Source: Bacillota bacterium (lineage in GTDB: Bacteria > Bacillota > Clostridia > Lachnospirales > Lachnospiraceae). From it: 16,133 bases of DNA. The DNA lies in contig JAFADH010000169.1 in the NCBI GenBank assembly GCA_023424995.1, forward strand, positions 1-16,133. The letters are read 5' to 3'. Shown one piece after another: positions 1 through 6,963 of the stretch. How positions within the stretch are numbered: the first letter of the stretch is position 1; every line of letters begins with the position of its first letter. The notes beneath the pieces were generated by a model. The model was not told the DNA's origin. It saw nothing but the letters and a program-made list of their open reading frames with translations, and did not search any database. The translations under genes and the position numbers were made by a program.

Positions 1-132
1 TTTGGTTATGAGACCGATCCGATGAATGAGATAAGGATAAGGCGGGATGGAAACGGAAGCATTGCCTGTGAAAGAAAAGGCTCAGGAAAAATAAGATATC
101 TATTGGAGGAAAATAATGCTGCAGGAAAATGA
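1..132 (+). CDS. 3' end of an unidentified upstream gene (partial)
   Basis: Frame 1 is open from the first base to a TGA at 130-132, giving the last 43 residues of a protein that ends EENNAAGK. The other two + frames are closed by stops within the first 25 bases, so this is the only frame that can carry the upstream gene. It overlaps the GH88 start by 17 nt, the spacing expected for translationally coupled operon members. The tail is hydrophilic and charged, with no motif I recognise. The neighbour suggests a polysaccharide-utilisation role (a lyase, hydrolase or transporter component), but that is inference from position only. Confidence 0.5.
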   Translation, partial: FGYETDPMNEIRIRRDGNGSIACERKGSGKIRYLLEENNAAGK

Positions 133-1270
133 AAAGCAATGGCTGGACGCCACAATTCAAAAAATCAAAGAAAAAATGGAATGGGTCAGTGAAAAATCAA
201 AGGATAAGATACCTTATACAACGGCAGACGGAACACATGACGACCGCAGCAGCAGGGAGCTGCAATTTTCCTCGGATGACGGTATCAACTGGTGGACCAA
301 TGGCTTCTGGGGAGGCATGATGTGGCTCATGTATCAGGAAACAGGGGAGGAAAGGTATGCGGATATCGCCAGGATATCCGAGACGAAGCTGGACCGTTGT
401 TTTCATGATTATCTGGGCCTGCATCATGATGTCGGCTTTATGTGGCTTCCCACAGCGGTTGCGGATTATCGCATAACCGGGAATCCGGAATCCAGAAAAC
501 GGGGGCTGCATGCGGCCAATCTGCTGGCGGGGCGTTTTAATCCGGCGGGACGGTTTATCCGGGCCTGGAATGATTCCCCCGTCAATGATACCAGGGGCTG
601 GGCAATTATCGACTGTATGATGAATATCCCGCTTCTTTACTGGGCGTCTGAGGAGACGAAGGACCCCAGGTTCAGACAGATTGCAATACTGCATGCAGAT
701 ACTGCCCTGGAAGCCTTTATACGGCCTGACGGCTCTTCCAATCATATCGTAGAATTTGATCCGTATGAAGGGGGAGTGGTCAAAACCTACGGCGGACAGG
801 GATATGAGGACGGCTCCTCCTGGACCAGGGGACAGAGCTGGGCAATATACGGATTTATACTGAGCTATATACATACCAAAAAGACAGAATATCTGGATGC
901 GGCGAAGCGCGTGGCTCATTATTTTATAGCCAATATTCCGGACAGCGGAATTATTCCGGTGGATTTCAGGCAGCCGGAAGAACCGGCATGGGAGGATTCC
1001 ACTGCGGCAGCCATTGCTTCCTGCGGTTTTATAGAGATCGCGAAGCATGCGGGCGAGCACGAGAAAGGGCTTTATATAAAGGCAGCGCTAAAGCTTTTGA
1101 AAGCTCTTGAGGAGAAGCGGAGCAACTGGACCCGGGAGAAGGATTGTATCCTGGAAGGCTGCACGGCGGCTTACCATAGCAGGGAGCATCATTTTAACAT
1201 CATCTACGGGGATTATTTCTTTATGGAAGCAATTTTTAAATTAAAGGGAAACGGTATACTGATATGGTAA
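116..1270 (+). CDS. Unsaturated glycuronyl hydrolase, glycoside hydrolase family 88
   Basis: 384 aa, the usual length for GH88. These enzymes release the 4,5-unsaturated uronic acid from the non-reducing end of oligosaccharides made by polysaccharide lyases (glycosaminoglycan, gellan or similar), using vinyl-ether hydration rather than classical glycosidic hydrolysis. Visible features: INWWTNGFWGG near 57-67, Asp105 in LHHDVGFMW and Asp166 in GWAIIDCMMN, and SSWTRGQSWAIYG at 234-246. The two aspartates are 61 residues apart, the same spacing as the catalytic pair Asp88/Asp149 of Bacillus sp. GL1 UGL. The fold is an (alpha/alpha)6 barrel. There is no signal peptide or membrane segment, so it should act in the cytoplasm on imported disaccharides. 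An AGGA/GGAGGA site at 105-110 sits 5 nt before the ATG. It overlaps the preceding gene and is followed by a terminator, so it is last in its operon. The natural polysaccharide cannot be told from sequence; the related family GH105 is a less likely alternative. Confidence 0.9.
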   Translation: MLQENEKQWLDATIQKIKEKMEWVSEKSKDKIPYTTADGTHDDRSSRELQFSSDDGINWWTNGFWGGMMWLMYQETGEERYADIARISETKLDRCFHDYLGLHHDVGFMWLPTAVADYRITGNPESRKRGLHAANLLAGRFNPAGRFIRAWNDSPVNDTRGWAIIDCMMNIPLLYWASEETKDPRFRQIAILHADTALEAFIRPDGSSNHIVEFDPYEGGVVKTYGGQGYEDGSSWTRGQSWAIYGFILSYIHTKKTEYLDAAKRVAHYFIANIPDSGIIPVDFRQPEEPAWEDSTAAAIASCGFIEIAKHAGEHEKGLYIKAALKLLKALEEKRSNWTREKDCILEGCTAAYHSREHHFNIIYGDYFFMEAIFKLKGNGILIW

Positions 1271-1337
1271 CGGAGATTGCCCGGAGGCGGATATGGCAGC
1301 CGGGAAATCATCTGTGCCGGTCAAAACTAAGAAGAAT

Positions 1338-1373
1338 GGAGCAGGTTTCTTTTGAAGCCTGCTCTATTTTTTT
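1338..1373 (+). terminator. Rho-independent terminator after the GH88 gene
   Basis: An 11-bp stem (1339-1349 with 1354-1364, one G-T wobble, arms begin GAGCAGG and end CCTGCTC) closes a TTTT loop and is followed by TATTTTTTT. This is a textbook intrinsic terminator. It separates the carbohydrate operon from the uvrC region. Confidence 0.9.
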
Positions 1374-1392
1374 AGCAAATCACCGATATTTA

Positions 1393-1490
1393 TGATATAA
1401 TGAAAGCGGAATGAGCATGATCAAGCTTGATTGAAGCATACGATCGGAGCCGGAGATTATGCACAAGCATTATGTTTGGGATATAATGCC
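1393..1490 (+). repeat. Intergenic repeat unit, copy 1
   Basis: This 98-nt unit aligns without gaps to 1571-1668 at about 77 of 98 positions by eye. It begins and ends with GATATAAT (1394-1401 and 1480-1487). The central 16 nt, GATCGGAGCCGGAGAT (1442-1457), are identical in both copies. At its end, GATATAATG (1480-1488) pairs perfectly with CATTATATC (1497-1505) over an 8-nt loop; an alternative pairing is GCATTAT 1468-1474 with ATAATGC 1483-1489. No coding potential is seen. The function is unknown. Confidence 0.8.
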
Positions 1491-1570
1491 ATCAGACATT
1501 ATATCAGCGCCGAGCGAAGTGAGTGTGTATTCCCGATGTGAAGCACCGCTGACATATGAGCTTGTTCATA
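1491..1570. other. Linker between the two repeat units
   Basis: 80 nt with no open frame of interest. It holds the 3' arm of the 9-bp stem that ends copy 1 (1497-1505), a CGAGCGAAGTGAGTG stretch, and a 7-bp hairpin, CATATGA/TCATATG (1553-1559 with 1566-1572), that runs into the start of copy 2. Confidence 0.5.
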
Positions 1571-1669
1571 TGATATAATAAGGGCGTAATGAACATGATC
1601 AAGCTCGCTTGAATCATGTGATCGGAGCCGGAGATCATGAACATGCCCTTTGTTCATGATATAATATCC
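1571..1669 (+). repeat. Intergenic repeat unit, copy 2
   Basis: This is the second copy of the unit at 1393-1490, offset by exactly 178 nt. Here the predicted fold is stronger. A hairpin with arms ACATGAT+CAAG (1593-1603) and CTTG+ATCATGT (1608-1619, one bulged A) has a CTCG loop. A perfect 10-bp stem follows, ATCATGAACA (1634-1643) with TGTTCATGAT (1651-1660). The conserved 16-nt core (1620-1635) lies between them. GATATAAT occurs at both ends (1572-1579 and 1658-1665). Confidence 0.8.
1660..1665 (+). promoter_or_regulatory. Possible -10 element for uvrC
   Basis: TATAAT lies about 78 nt before the uvrC ATG, after the preceding terminator, with a start expected near 1672. No good TTGACA-like -35 is found 16-19 nt upstream because that space is taken by the hairpin arm. 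The earlier TATAAT at 1574-1579 has TGACAT (1550-1555) 18 nt upstream and is an alternative promoter. Confidence 0.35.
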
Positions 1670-1742
1670 ACGACAGGCAGATCAGGATATGACAGCACCT
1701 GGCATCATACATATGAAACACAGTCCAGACAGGAGAAAAGCT

Positions 1743-3611
1743 ATGTTTGATATTGAAGAGGAATTAAAAAAGCTGCCGGCCAAGCCCGGTGTATATATAA
1801 TGCGTAACGCCAAGGATGATATCATCTATGTCGGCAAGGCGATCATCCTGAAAAACCGGGTAAGGTCGTACTTTCAAAACAGCAGGAACCATACGGAGAA
1901 GATCCGGCAGATGGTGGAGAACATCGACCATTTTGAATATATCATAACGGATTCCGAGAGGGAAGCGCTGGTTTTAGAATGCAATCTCATCAAGGAGCAT
2001 ATGCCCAGATATAACACCATGTTAAAGGATAACAAGACTTATCCCTACATACGTGTGACCATGAATGAAGCGTTCCCGAAGGTGACCGTCACCAGGGAGC
2101 AAAAGAGGGACAGGGCAAAATATTACGGGCCGTATACCAGTGTTAATGCAGTCCGGGATACTCTGGAGCTGCTGCGGAGAATCTATAAGATACGTACCTG
2201 CAACCGTGTCCTTCCAAGGGATACGGGGAAGGAGCGCCCCTGCCTGTATTACCATATGGGACAGTGTGACGCGCCCTGCCAGGGTTATATCTCGGAAGCG
2301 GAATATAAGGCGAATATCGATGAGGTCATAGAGTTTTTGAATGGCAATTATTCCAGGGTTGCCAGGCTGCTGGAGGAGAGGATGGCAGCAGCCTCCGCGG
2401 CCCTGGAATTCGAGAAGGCGGCGGAATCCAGGGATCTGCTGGGCAGTGTGAAGCAGATAGCAAGCAGGCAGAAGATCACCAATACGGACCAGATTGACCG
2501 GGACATCATCGCCTTTGCCAGGGACAAGGATGAGGCGGTGGTGCAGACCTTCTATATCCGCAGCGGCAAGCTGATCGGCAGGGATAATTTTCATCTGGGC
2601 GGCGTGCAGGATGTAGAGGACGGCGAGGTTATGTCCAGCTTCCTAAAACAGTACTATGCCGGCACCCCATACATTCCCAAGGAGATATTCCTGGGGGTCG
2701 GGACAGAGGAGGAAGAGCTTCTGACAGAATGGCTCTCATACAAACGGGGCCAGAAGGTATATCTGAAGGTACCCCGGAAGGGGGACAAGGAGAAGCTGGT
2801 GGAGCTGGCAAGGAAGAATGCGGAGCAGGTGCTTCATCAGGATCTTGAGAAGATCAAGAGAGAAGAGGCAAGGACCACGGGAGCCCTGAAGGAACTGGCC
2901 CAATACCTGAAGCTGCCTATGGCGGACCGGATTGAATCCTTTGATATCTCCAATACCTCGGGCTTTGAATCCGTAGGCTCCATGGTGGTCTATGAGAAGG
3001 GAAAGCCGAAGAAGGCGGATTACCGTAAGTTTAAGATCAGGACGATTCAGGGTCCGGACGATTATGCATCCATGTATGAGGTGTTGACCAGGAGGTTCAC
3101 CCACGGAGAGAAGGAGAAGGAAGAACGCAGGGAGAAGCAGCTGGACGAAGCACTGGGCAGCTTTACAAGATATCCTGATCTTATTCTCATGGATGGAGGG
3201 AAAGGCCAGGTGGGAATCGCGTTGCGGGTTCTGTCCGAATTAAATTTGAATATCGCCGTATGCGGTATGGTAAAGGACGATAACCACCGCACCAGGGGAC
3301 TTTATTATAATAATGAAGAATTGCCCATCGATAAGAGCAGTGAATTATTCCGGCTGATCACGCGGATCCAGGATGAGACCCACCGGTTTGCCATCGAATA
3401 TCACCGGAGCCTTCGCCAGAAGAAGCAGGTACGCTCCATCCTGGACGACATTAACGGGATCGGACCTACCAGGCGGAGGGCGCTGATGCGGTATTTCCAG
3501 TCGCTGGAGGCTGTCCGGTCGGCGGATGTGGAAGAGATTATGAAGGTTCCTTCCATGAACCAGCAGGCGGCGGAGAAGGTCTATGAATTCTTCCATAAAC
3601 CGGTTGTGTAG
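1743..3611 (+). CDS. uvrC: Excinuclease ABC subunit C
   Basis: 622 aa from this ATG, normal for UvrC. It makes the 3' and 5' incisions beside DNA lesions in the UvrAB-UvrC nucleotide excision repair complex in the cytoplasm. The GIY-YIG nuclease domain is at about 12-92 (GVYIM, IIYVGKA, Arg39/Arg41, Glu73/Glu79 region). Cys153, Cys167, Cys175 and Cys179 form the cysteine cluster seen in the family. The UVR UvrB-binding motif is at about 200-235. The RNase H-like 5' nuclease has Asp401 (FDISN), Asp484 (MDGGKGQ) and the DETH block at 544-547. The C-terminal tandem helix-hairpin-helix is at about 565-618. An in-frame ATG at 1689 would add 18 residues, but it has no ribosome site, whereas AGGAGA (1731-1736) lies 6 nt before 1743 and the MFDIEEELKKLPAKPGVY start is typical. 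The usual GKAKNLKNRV reads GKAIILKNRV here. No terminator is seen before hprK. Confidence 0.97.
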   Translation: MFDIEEELKKLPAKPGVYIMRNAKDDIIYVGKAIILKNRVRSYFQNSRNHTEKIRQMVENIDHFEYIITDSEREALVLECNLIKEHMPRYNTMLKDNKTYPYIRVTMNEAFPKVTVTREQKRDRAKYYGPYTSVNAVRDTLELLRRIYKIRTCNRVLPRDTGKERPCLYYHMGQCDAPCQGYISEAEYKANIDEVIEFLNGNYSRVARLLEERMAAASAALEFEKAAESRDLLGSVKQIASRQKITNTDQIDRDIIAFARDKDEAVVQTFYIRSGKLIGRDNFHLGGVQDVEDGEVMSSFLKQYYAGTPYIPKEIFLGVGTEEEELLTEWLSYKRGQKVYLKVPRKGDKEKLVELARKNAEQVLHQDLEKIKREEARTTGALKELAQYLKLPMADRIESFDISNTSGFESVGSMVVYEKGKPKKADYRKFKIRTIQGPDDYASMYEVLTRRFTHGEKEKEERREKQLDEALGSFTRYPDLILMDGGKGQVGIALRVLSELNLNIAVCGMVKDDNHRTRGLYYNNEELPIDKSSELFRLITRIQDETHRFAIEYHRSLRQKKQVRSILDDINGIGPTRRRALMRYFQSLEAVRSADVEEIMKVPSMNQQAAEKVYEFFHKPVV

Positions 3612-3661
3612 TATTGATTATAAATTATTCTATGTTTCTGCCGGCGGCAGTGAAGTAGAGA

Positions 3662-3691
3662 TTTACAGTTCATCGGCAGATATGTTATTAT
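3662..3691 (+). promoter_or_regulatory. Probable sigma-A promoter of hprK
   Basis: TTTACA (3662-3667), an 18-nt spacer and TATTAT (3686-3691). The expected transcription start near 3698 is about 50 nt before the hprK ATG at 3747. This supports hprK being expressed independently of uvrC and argues against the longer reading frame that starts at 3699, which would lie at the transcript's first bases. Confidence 0.55.
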
Positions 3692-3746
3692 AGTTCCGAT
3701 GAATGCATGCATAGATATGCAGGAAGAAACCATAAGGAGGCTTTAT

Positions 3747-4676
3747 ATGTATACAGTGGAACTGGTGCGTCTCATAGAGAAGATGAACCTGGAGAATTGC
3801 ACGCCGGACATCGATATTAACAGCATTAAGATATCCCAGCCGGATGTGAACCGGCCGGCCTTGCAGCTGGCGGGCTTCTTTGACCATTTTGATTCGGAGC
3901 GTGTGCAGGTAATCGGCCATGTGGAGATGGCTTATATGCAGAAGATGGATAAGGACCAGAGGGTGGAGATTCTCTCCAGGCTGATGGATTTCAGAGTCCC
4001 CTGCATCGTATTCAGCAGAAATATGGAGGTCAGCGAGAATTTCATCAGGCTGGCTACTGAGAAAGAGGTTCCGATCCTGCGGACCACGAAGACCACCTCC
4101 GCCTTTATGGCTGAAGTGATCCGCTGGCTGAATGTGGAGCTGGCTCCCCGGATCACCATCCACGGCGGGCTGGTGGATGTATACGGCGAAGGCATCCTGA
4201 TCATGGGAGAAAGCGGTATCGGCAAGAGCGAGGCTGCCCTTGAGCTGATTAAGCGCGGGCATCGTCTGGTGGCTGATGATGCGGTGGAGATCAAGAAAGT
4301 AAGTGACGAGACCTTAATTGGCACCGCTCCGGATATTACGAGACATTTCATCGAGCTTCGAGGCATCGGAATTATCAATGTGAAGACCCTGTTCGGTGTG
4401 GAAAGCGTTAAGAATACCCAATCCATCGATCTGGTCATTAAACTGGAGGAATGGAATAAGGACAGATCCTACGACCGCCTTGGTCTGGAGGAGGATTATA
4501 TTGAATTCCTGGGCAACAAGGTGACCTGCCACTCCATCCCCATCCGTCCCGGCCGGAATCTGGCTATCATCTGCGAGGCGGCGGCGGTTAATTACCGTCA
4601 GAAGAAGATGGGATACAACGCGGCGCAGGAGCTTTATAACCGGGTCACCAACAACTTAAAGAAGAACGATTTTTAA
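3747..4676 (+). CDS. hprK: HPr kinase/phosphorylase
   Basis: 309 aa, the standard length. It phosphorylates HPr (and Crh) on Ser46 with ATP or PPi when glycolytic intermediates are high and reverses the reaction with phosphate, controlling CcpA-dependent catabolite repression; it acts as a cytoplasmic hexamer. The N-terminal domain is at about 1-130. The C-terminal kinase domain has His139 (the IHGG block), the Walker A motif GESGIGKS (154-161), the acidic pair Asp178-Asp179 and the family signature ELRGIGIINVKTLFG (203-217). An in-frame ATG at 3699 would give 16 more residues, but AAGGAGG (3734-3740), 6 nt before 3747, fixes the start. It lies 35 nt before the glucokinase. A Crh-like HPr paralogue at 8758 in this same window is a likely substrate. 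Confidence 0.97.
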   Translation: MYTVELVRLIEKMNLENCTPDIDINSIKISQPDVNRPALQLAGFFDHFDSERVQVIGHVEMAYMQKMDKDQRVEILSRLMDFRVPCIVFSRNMEVSENFIRLATEKEVPILRTTKTTSAFMAEVIRWLNVELAPRITIHGGLVDVYGEGILIMGESGIGKSEAALELIKRGHRLVADDAVEIKKVSDETLIGTAPDITRHFIELRGIGIINVKTLFGVESVKNTQSIDLVIKLEEWNKDRSYDRLGLEEDYIEFLGNKVTCHSIPIRPGRNLAIICEAAAVNYRQKKMGYNAAQELYNRVTNNLKKNDF

Positions 4677-4711
4677 ACATAATATTTTTACGAAGGGATA
4701 GAATAATTACA

Positions 4712-5650
4712 ATGGGAAAAGTATGTTTCGGAATTGATATCGGCGGAACCGCCGTAAAAGCAGGATTGTTTGATACAGAGGGAAATTTGATCGATAAATG
4801 GGATTTTTCCACTCAGGTAACAGGGGACGGAAGAGATATTGTCAAGGATGCGGGTAACTTCGTAAACCGTAAGATCAGCGAATTGAAGCTTGACAAGAAA
4901 GAGATTCTCGGTGTGGGAATCGGTATTCCCGGCCCGGTCAAGGAAGACGGAGAGGTACTGGAATTAGCAAACCTCGGAGGAGGATATTTTAATATCGCAG
5001 AAGTGATGCATGAGGTGACCGGACTTAAGGTAAAGGCCGGTAACGATGCTAATGTAGCGGCCCTGGGAGAACAGTGGATGGGCGGCGGCAAAGGCTATGA
5101 GAACCTGGTGCTGGTTACCCTGGGCACCGGCGTCGGAGGCGGAATCATCCTGCACGGCGCGGTACTGGCAGGCAGTAACGGAGCGGCCGGTGAGATCGGC
5201 CATATCTTTGTGGATGACAAAGAAGAGGATTCCTGCGGATGCGGCAAGCAGGGCTGCCTGGAGCAGTATGCGTCCGCTACGGGAATTGTCCGTCTGGCCA
5301 AGGGGATTTTAAGTAAATCCGTGGAAGCCTCCTCCCTCCGGTCATATAATGAGATCAGTGCCAAGACGGTGTTCGACTGTGCAAAAGCCGGGGACAGACT
5401 GGCTCTGGAGATCGTAGACAGGGCTTGCTATTATCTTGGTGTTGCACTGGCACACATCGCGCAGGTAATCGATCCGGAGATATTTGTGATCGGCGGCGGC
5501 GTATCCAAAGCAGGCGATATTATTACGGAGACTATAAAGAAGCATTATAACGTGCGTGTTATGGATGCCCTGAAGAATAAGGAATTTAAACTGGCTACTC
5601 TTGGCAATGACGCCGGTATCTACGGAGCGGCAAAGCTGATTCTGGAATAA
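4712..5650 (+). CDS. glk: ROK-family glucokinase
   Basis: 312 aa. Phosphorylates glucose to glucose-6-phosphate with ATP, feeding glycolysis. The N-terminal phosphate-binding motif FGIDIGGT is at 6-13, the catalytic Asn111-Asp112 pair lies in AGNDANVAA, and GTGVGGG is at 138-144. The ROK zinc site is complete: His164 in GEIGH plus CGCGKQGC with Cys175, Cys177 and Cys182, followed by sugar-binding Glu184. A second ATP-side glycine motif, FVIGGGV, is at 258-264. The ribosome site is poor (AAGGG at 4693-4697, 14 nt from the ATG), but the protein's beginning matches the family, so the start is kept. It follows hprK by 35 nt and is probably cotranscribed. A fructokinase or N-acetylmannosamine kinase of the same family cannot be fully excluded, but glucokinase is the usual gene at this locus. 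Confidence 0.88.
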   Translation: MGKVCFGIDIGGTAVKAGLFDTEGNLIDKWDFSTQVTGDGRDIVKDAGNFVNRKISELKLDKKEILGVGIGIPGPVKEDGEVLELANLGGGYFNIAEVMHEVTGLKVKAGNDANVAALGEQWMGGGKGYENLVLVTLGTGVGGGIILHGAVLAGSNGAAGEIGHIFVDDKEEDSCGCGKQGCLEQYASATGIVRLAKGILSKSVEASSLRSYNEISAKTVFDCAKAGDRLALEIVDRACYYLGVALAHIAQVIDPEIFVIGGGVSKAGDIITETIKKHYNVRVMDALKNKEFKLATLGNDAGIYGAAKLILE

Positions 5651-5768
5651 GAGAGGAAGCTGCGTGCCGGGGCTAAATAGCCGCCGGATTCTGGCATAGA
5701 AACGGTTCGGCGACGCATATTGTGAATAGAGTAGATAACAGAGGACGTAAACAGGTAGGAGGCTCATT

Positions 5769-6686
5769 TTGGAGGATCAATTTTATCAGGACTTAATTCA
5801 CATACTACCGAAAGAGCAGATCAAATTAAAGGAGCCTATGGCAGAACATACTTCACTGCATATCGGAGGAGCGGCGGATTATTATGCCGTGCCCGGCACG
5901 AAGGAGGAGCTGGCAGCCGTCATCCGACTGTGCAGGATGGAACACATGCACTATTATATCATGGGGAACGGCAGCAACCTGCTGGTCTCTGATTCCGGTT
6001 ACCGCGGTGTAATTATCCGGCTGGGAGAAGAATATGCCGGAGTCCGGGTAAGGGAAGACGGACATGTCACCGCAGGATCCGGAATACTGCTGTCCAGGCT
6101 TGCCAATGTGGCCGCCGAGCATAGTCTTACCGGCTTGGAATTTGCCTCCGGCATTCCGGGCACCCTGGGAGGCGCGGTCACCATGAATGCAGGTGCCTAC
6201 GACGGTGAGATGAAGCAATGCCTCACAGGGGCAAGGGTCATGGATGAAGAGGGCAGTGTCCTTGCGCTTAGCGCAGAGGAGCTGAAGCTTGGCTACCGGA
6301 CCAGTATATTGCAGTCAGGCAGCCTGATTCTCCTGGAGGCTGATATATTGTTAAAGCCGGGAGATCAAAGTGCGATCCGGCAGAAGATGAATGATTTGAA
6401 CAGGCAGCGCCGGGAGAAGCAGCCCCTGGACCAGTATAGCGCCGGCAGCACCTTTAAGAGACCGCCGGGAAATTATGCAGGCAAGCTGATCAGCGAAGCG
6501 GGGCTTCGGGGCTACCAGGTGGGCGGAGCGGCAGTATCGGAGAAGCACTGTGGTTTTCTGATTAATAAGGATAATGCTACGGCAAAGGATTTTGCTGCAT
6601 TGATTGAGGATGTCAAACGTATCGTATATGATAAATTCGGAGTCAGACTGGAAGCGGAAGTAAAATTCCTGGGTGATTTCGGGTAA
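5769..6686 (+). CDS. murB: UDP-N-acetylenolpyruvoylglucosamine reductase
   Basis: 305 aa, normal for a type II MurB. Reduces UDP-GlcNAc-enolpyruvate to UDP-MurNAc with NADPH and FAD, the second committed step of peptidoglycan synthesis, in the cytoplasm. The FAD-binding motif MGNGSNLLVSD is at 65-75 and GIPGTLGGAVTMNAGAYDGE at 128-147. The substrate-binding GYRTSI is at 175-180, AGSTFKRP with the proton-donor Ser227 at 225-232, and the C-terminal LEAEVKFLG has catalytic Glu297. The start is TTG: AGGAGG (5757-5762) is placed 6 nt before it, and the next residues fit the family start. It follows the glucokinase after a 118-nt gap that holds no clear promoter or terminator. Confidence 0.96.
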   Translation: MEDQFYQDLIHILPKEQIKLKEPMAEHTSLHIGGAADYYAVPGTKEELAAVIRLCRMEHMHYYIMGNGSNLLVSDSGYRGVIIRLGEEYAGVRVREDGHVTAGSGILLSRLANVAAEHSLTGLEFASGIPGTLGGAVTMNAGAYDGEMKQCLTGARVMDEEGSVLALSAEELKLGYRTSILQSGSLILLEADILLKPGDQSAIRQKMNDLNRQRREKQPLDQYSAGSTFKRPPGNYAGKLISEAGLRGYQVGGAAVSEKHCGFLINKDNATAKDFAALIEDVKRIVYDKFGVRLEAEVKFLGDFG

Positions 6687-6748
6687 TATAAGTTATCAGA
6701 AGATGTCCTTTATCTTCTGATAAAAGGCGCAGTTTTTTGCGCCGTGCA
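6684..6748 (+). repeat. Hairpin repeat, copy A (murB-rapZ spacer)
   Basis: TAATATAAG is followed by a perfect 12-bp stem (TTATCAGAAGAT 6693-6704 with 6712-6723, 7-nt loop). A second small stem then has GGCGCA (6726-6731) with TGCGCC (6738-6743) around a T-rich loop. The same layout recurs at 6780-6845. The first bases overlap the murB stop. The T run lies inside a loop, not after a stem, so it is not a standard terminator. Confidence 0.7.
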
Positions 6749-6753
6749 TCTCG

Positions 6754-6783
6754 ATTATCGGAACCGGGTTTTGTTCCGATAAT
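6754..6783 (+). repeat. Perfect 11-bp hairpin between the two repeat copies
   Basis: ATTATCGGAAC (6754-6764) pairs exactly with GTTCCGATAAT (6773-6783) around an 8-nt loop. Its arm sequence (TTATC-G-GAA) resembles the main stem of copy A, and its 3' arm merges into the TAATATAAG that opens copy B. Confidence 0.75.
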
Positions 6784-6845
6784 ATAAGCTGCCGGAAACT
6801 GCCTTTGAACTTCCGGTAACGAGCACCGTTCCTGTGCCGTACAGG
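6780..6845 (+). repeat. Hairpin repeat, copy B (murB-rapZ spacer)
   Basis: TAATATAAG again opens the unit. A stem GCCGGAA/TTCCGGT (6791-6797 with 6811-6817, one G-T) follows, then CCTGT/ACAGG (6831-6835 with 6841-6845). Against copy A, several A-T pairs of the main stem are replaced by G-C pairs on both arms, so pairing is kept while sequence changes. Confidence 0.65.
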
Positions 6846-6862
6846 ATGTGCGCAATGTACCA

Positions 6863-6961
6863 ATGACAAAGATATTGCATTACGGAAGATGCTGCAAAGA
6901 AGAAGGAATGAGCTTGTGGGTATGGAGCTTGAACGGGAATCTGGCGGTTAAATGGAGGTAA
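6863..6961 (+). CDS. Possible 32-codon leader ORF before rapZ (doubtful)
   Basis: ATG at 6863 (or the in-frame ATG at 6908) opens a short frame whose TAA (6959-6961) lies 2 nt before the rapZ GTG and overlaps the region of its ribosome site. The peptide ends GMSLWVWSLNGNLAVKWR. No convincing ribosome site precedes either ATG (a purine run touches 6908 too closely). It could couple translation to rapZ, but chance is the simpler reading. Confidence 0.15.
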   Translation: MTKILHYGRCCKEEGMSLWVWSLNGNLAVKWR

Positions 6962-6963
6962 TT

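Noticed and set aside
197..1060. 287-aa open frame on the - strand inside the GH88 gene
   Set aside because: It lies wholly antisense to a gene with clear family motifs, has no recognisable domain or ribosome site, and its composition is that of a shadow frame.
1401..1414. cre-like TGAAAGCGGAATGA near the first repeat unit
   Set aside because: The palindromic right half does not match (lacks the T and CA), and the place is explained as part of the repeat unit.
1393..1669. The paired units as a CRISPR array
   Set aside because: There are only two copies, the units are ~98 nt and diverged, the spacing is not spacer-like, and no cas gene is near.
3638..3650. CTGCC/GGCAG hairpin after uvrC as terminator
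   Set aside because: Only 5 bp with a 3-nt loop and no T tract follows.
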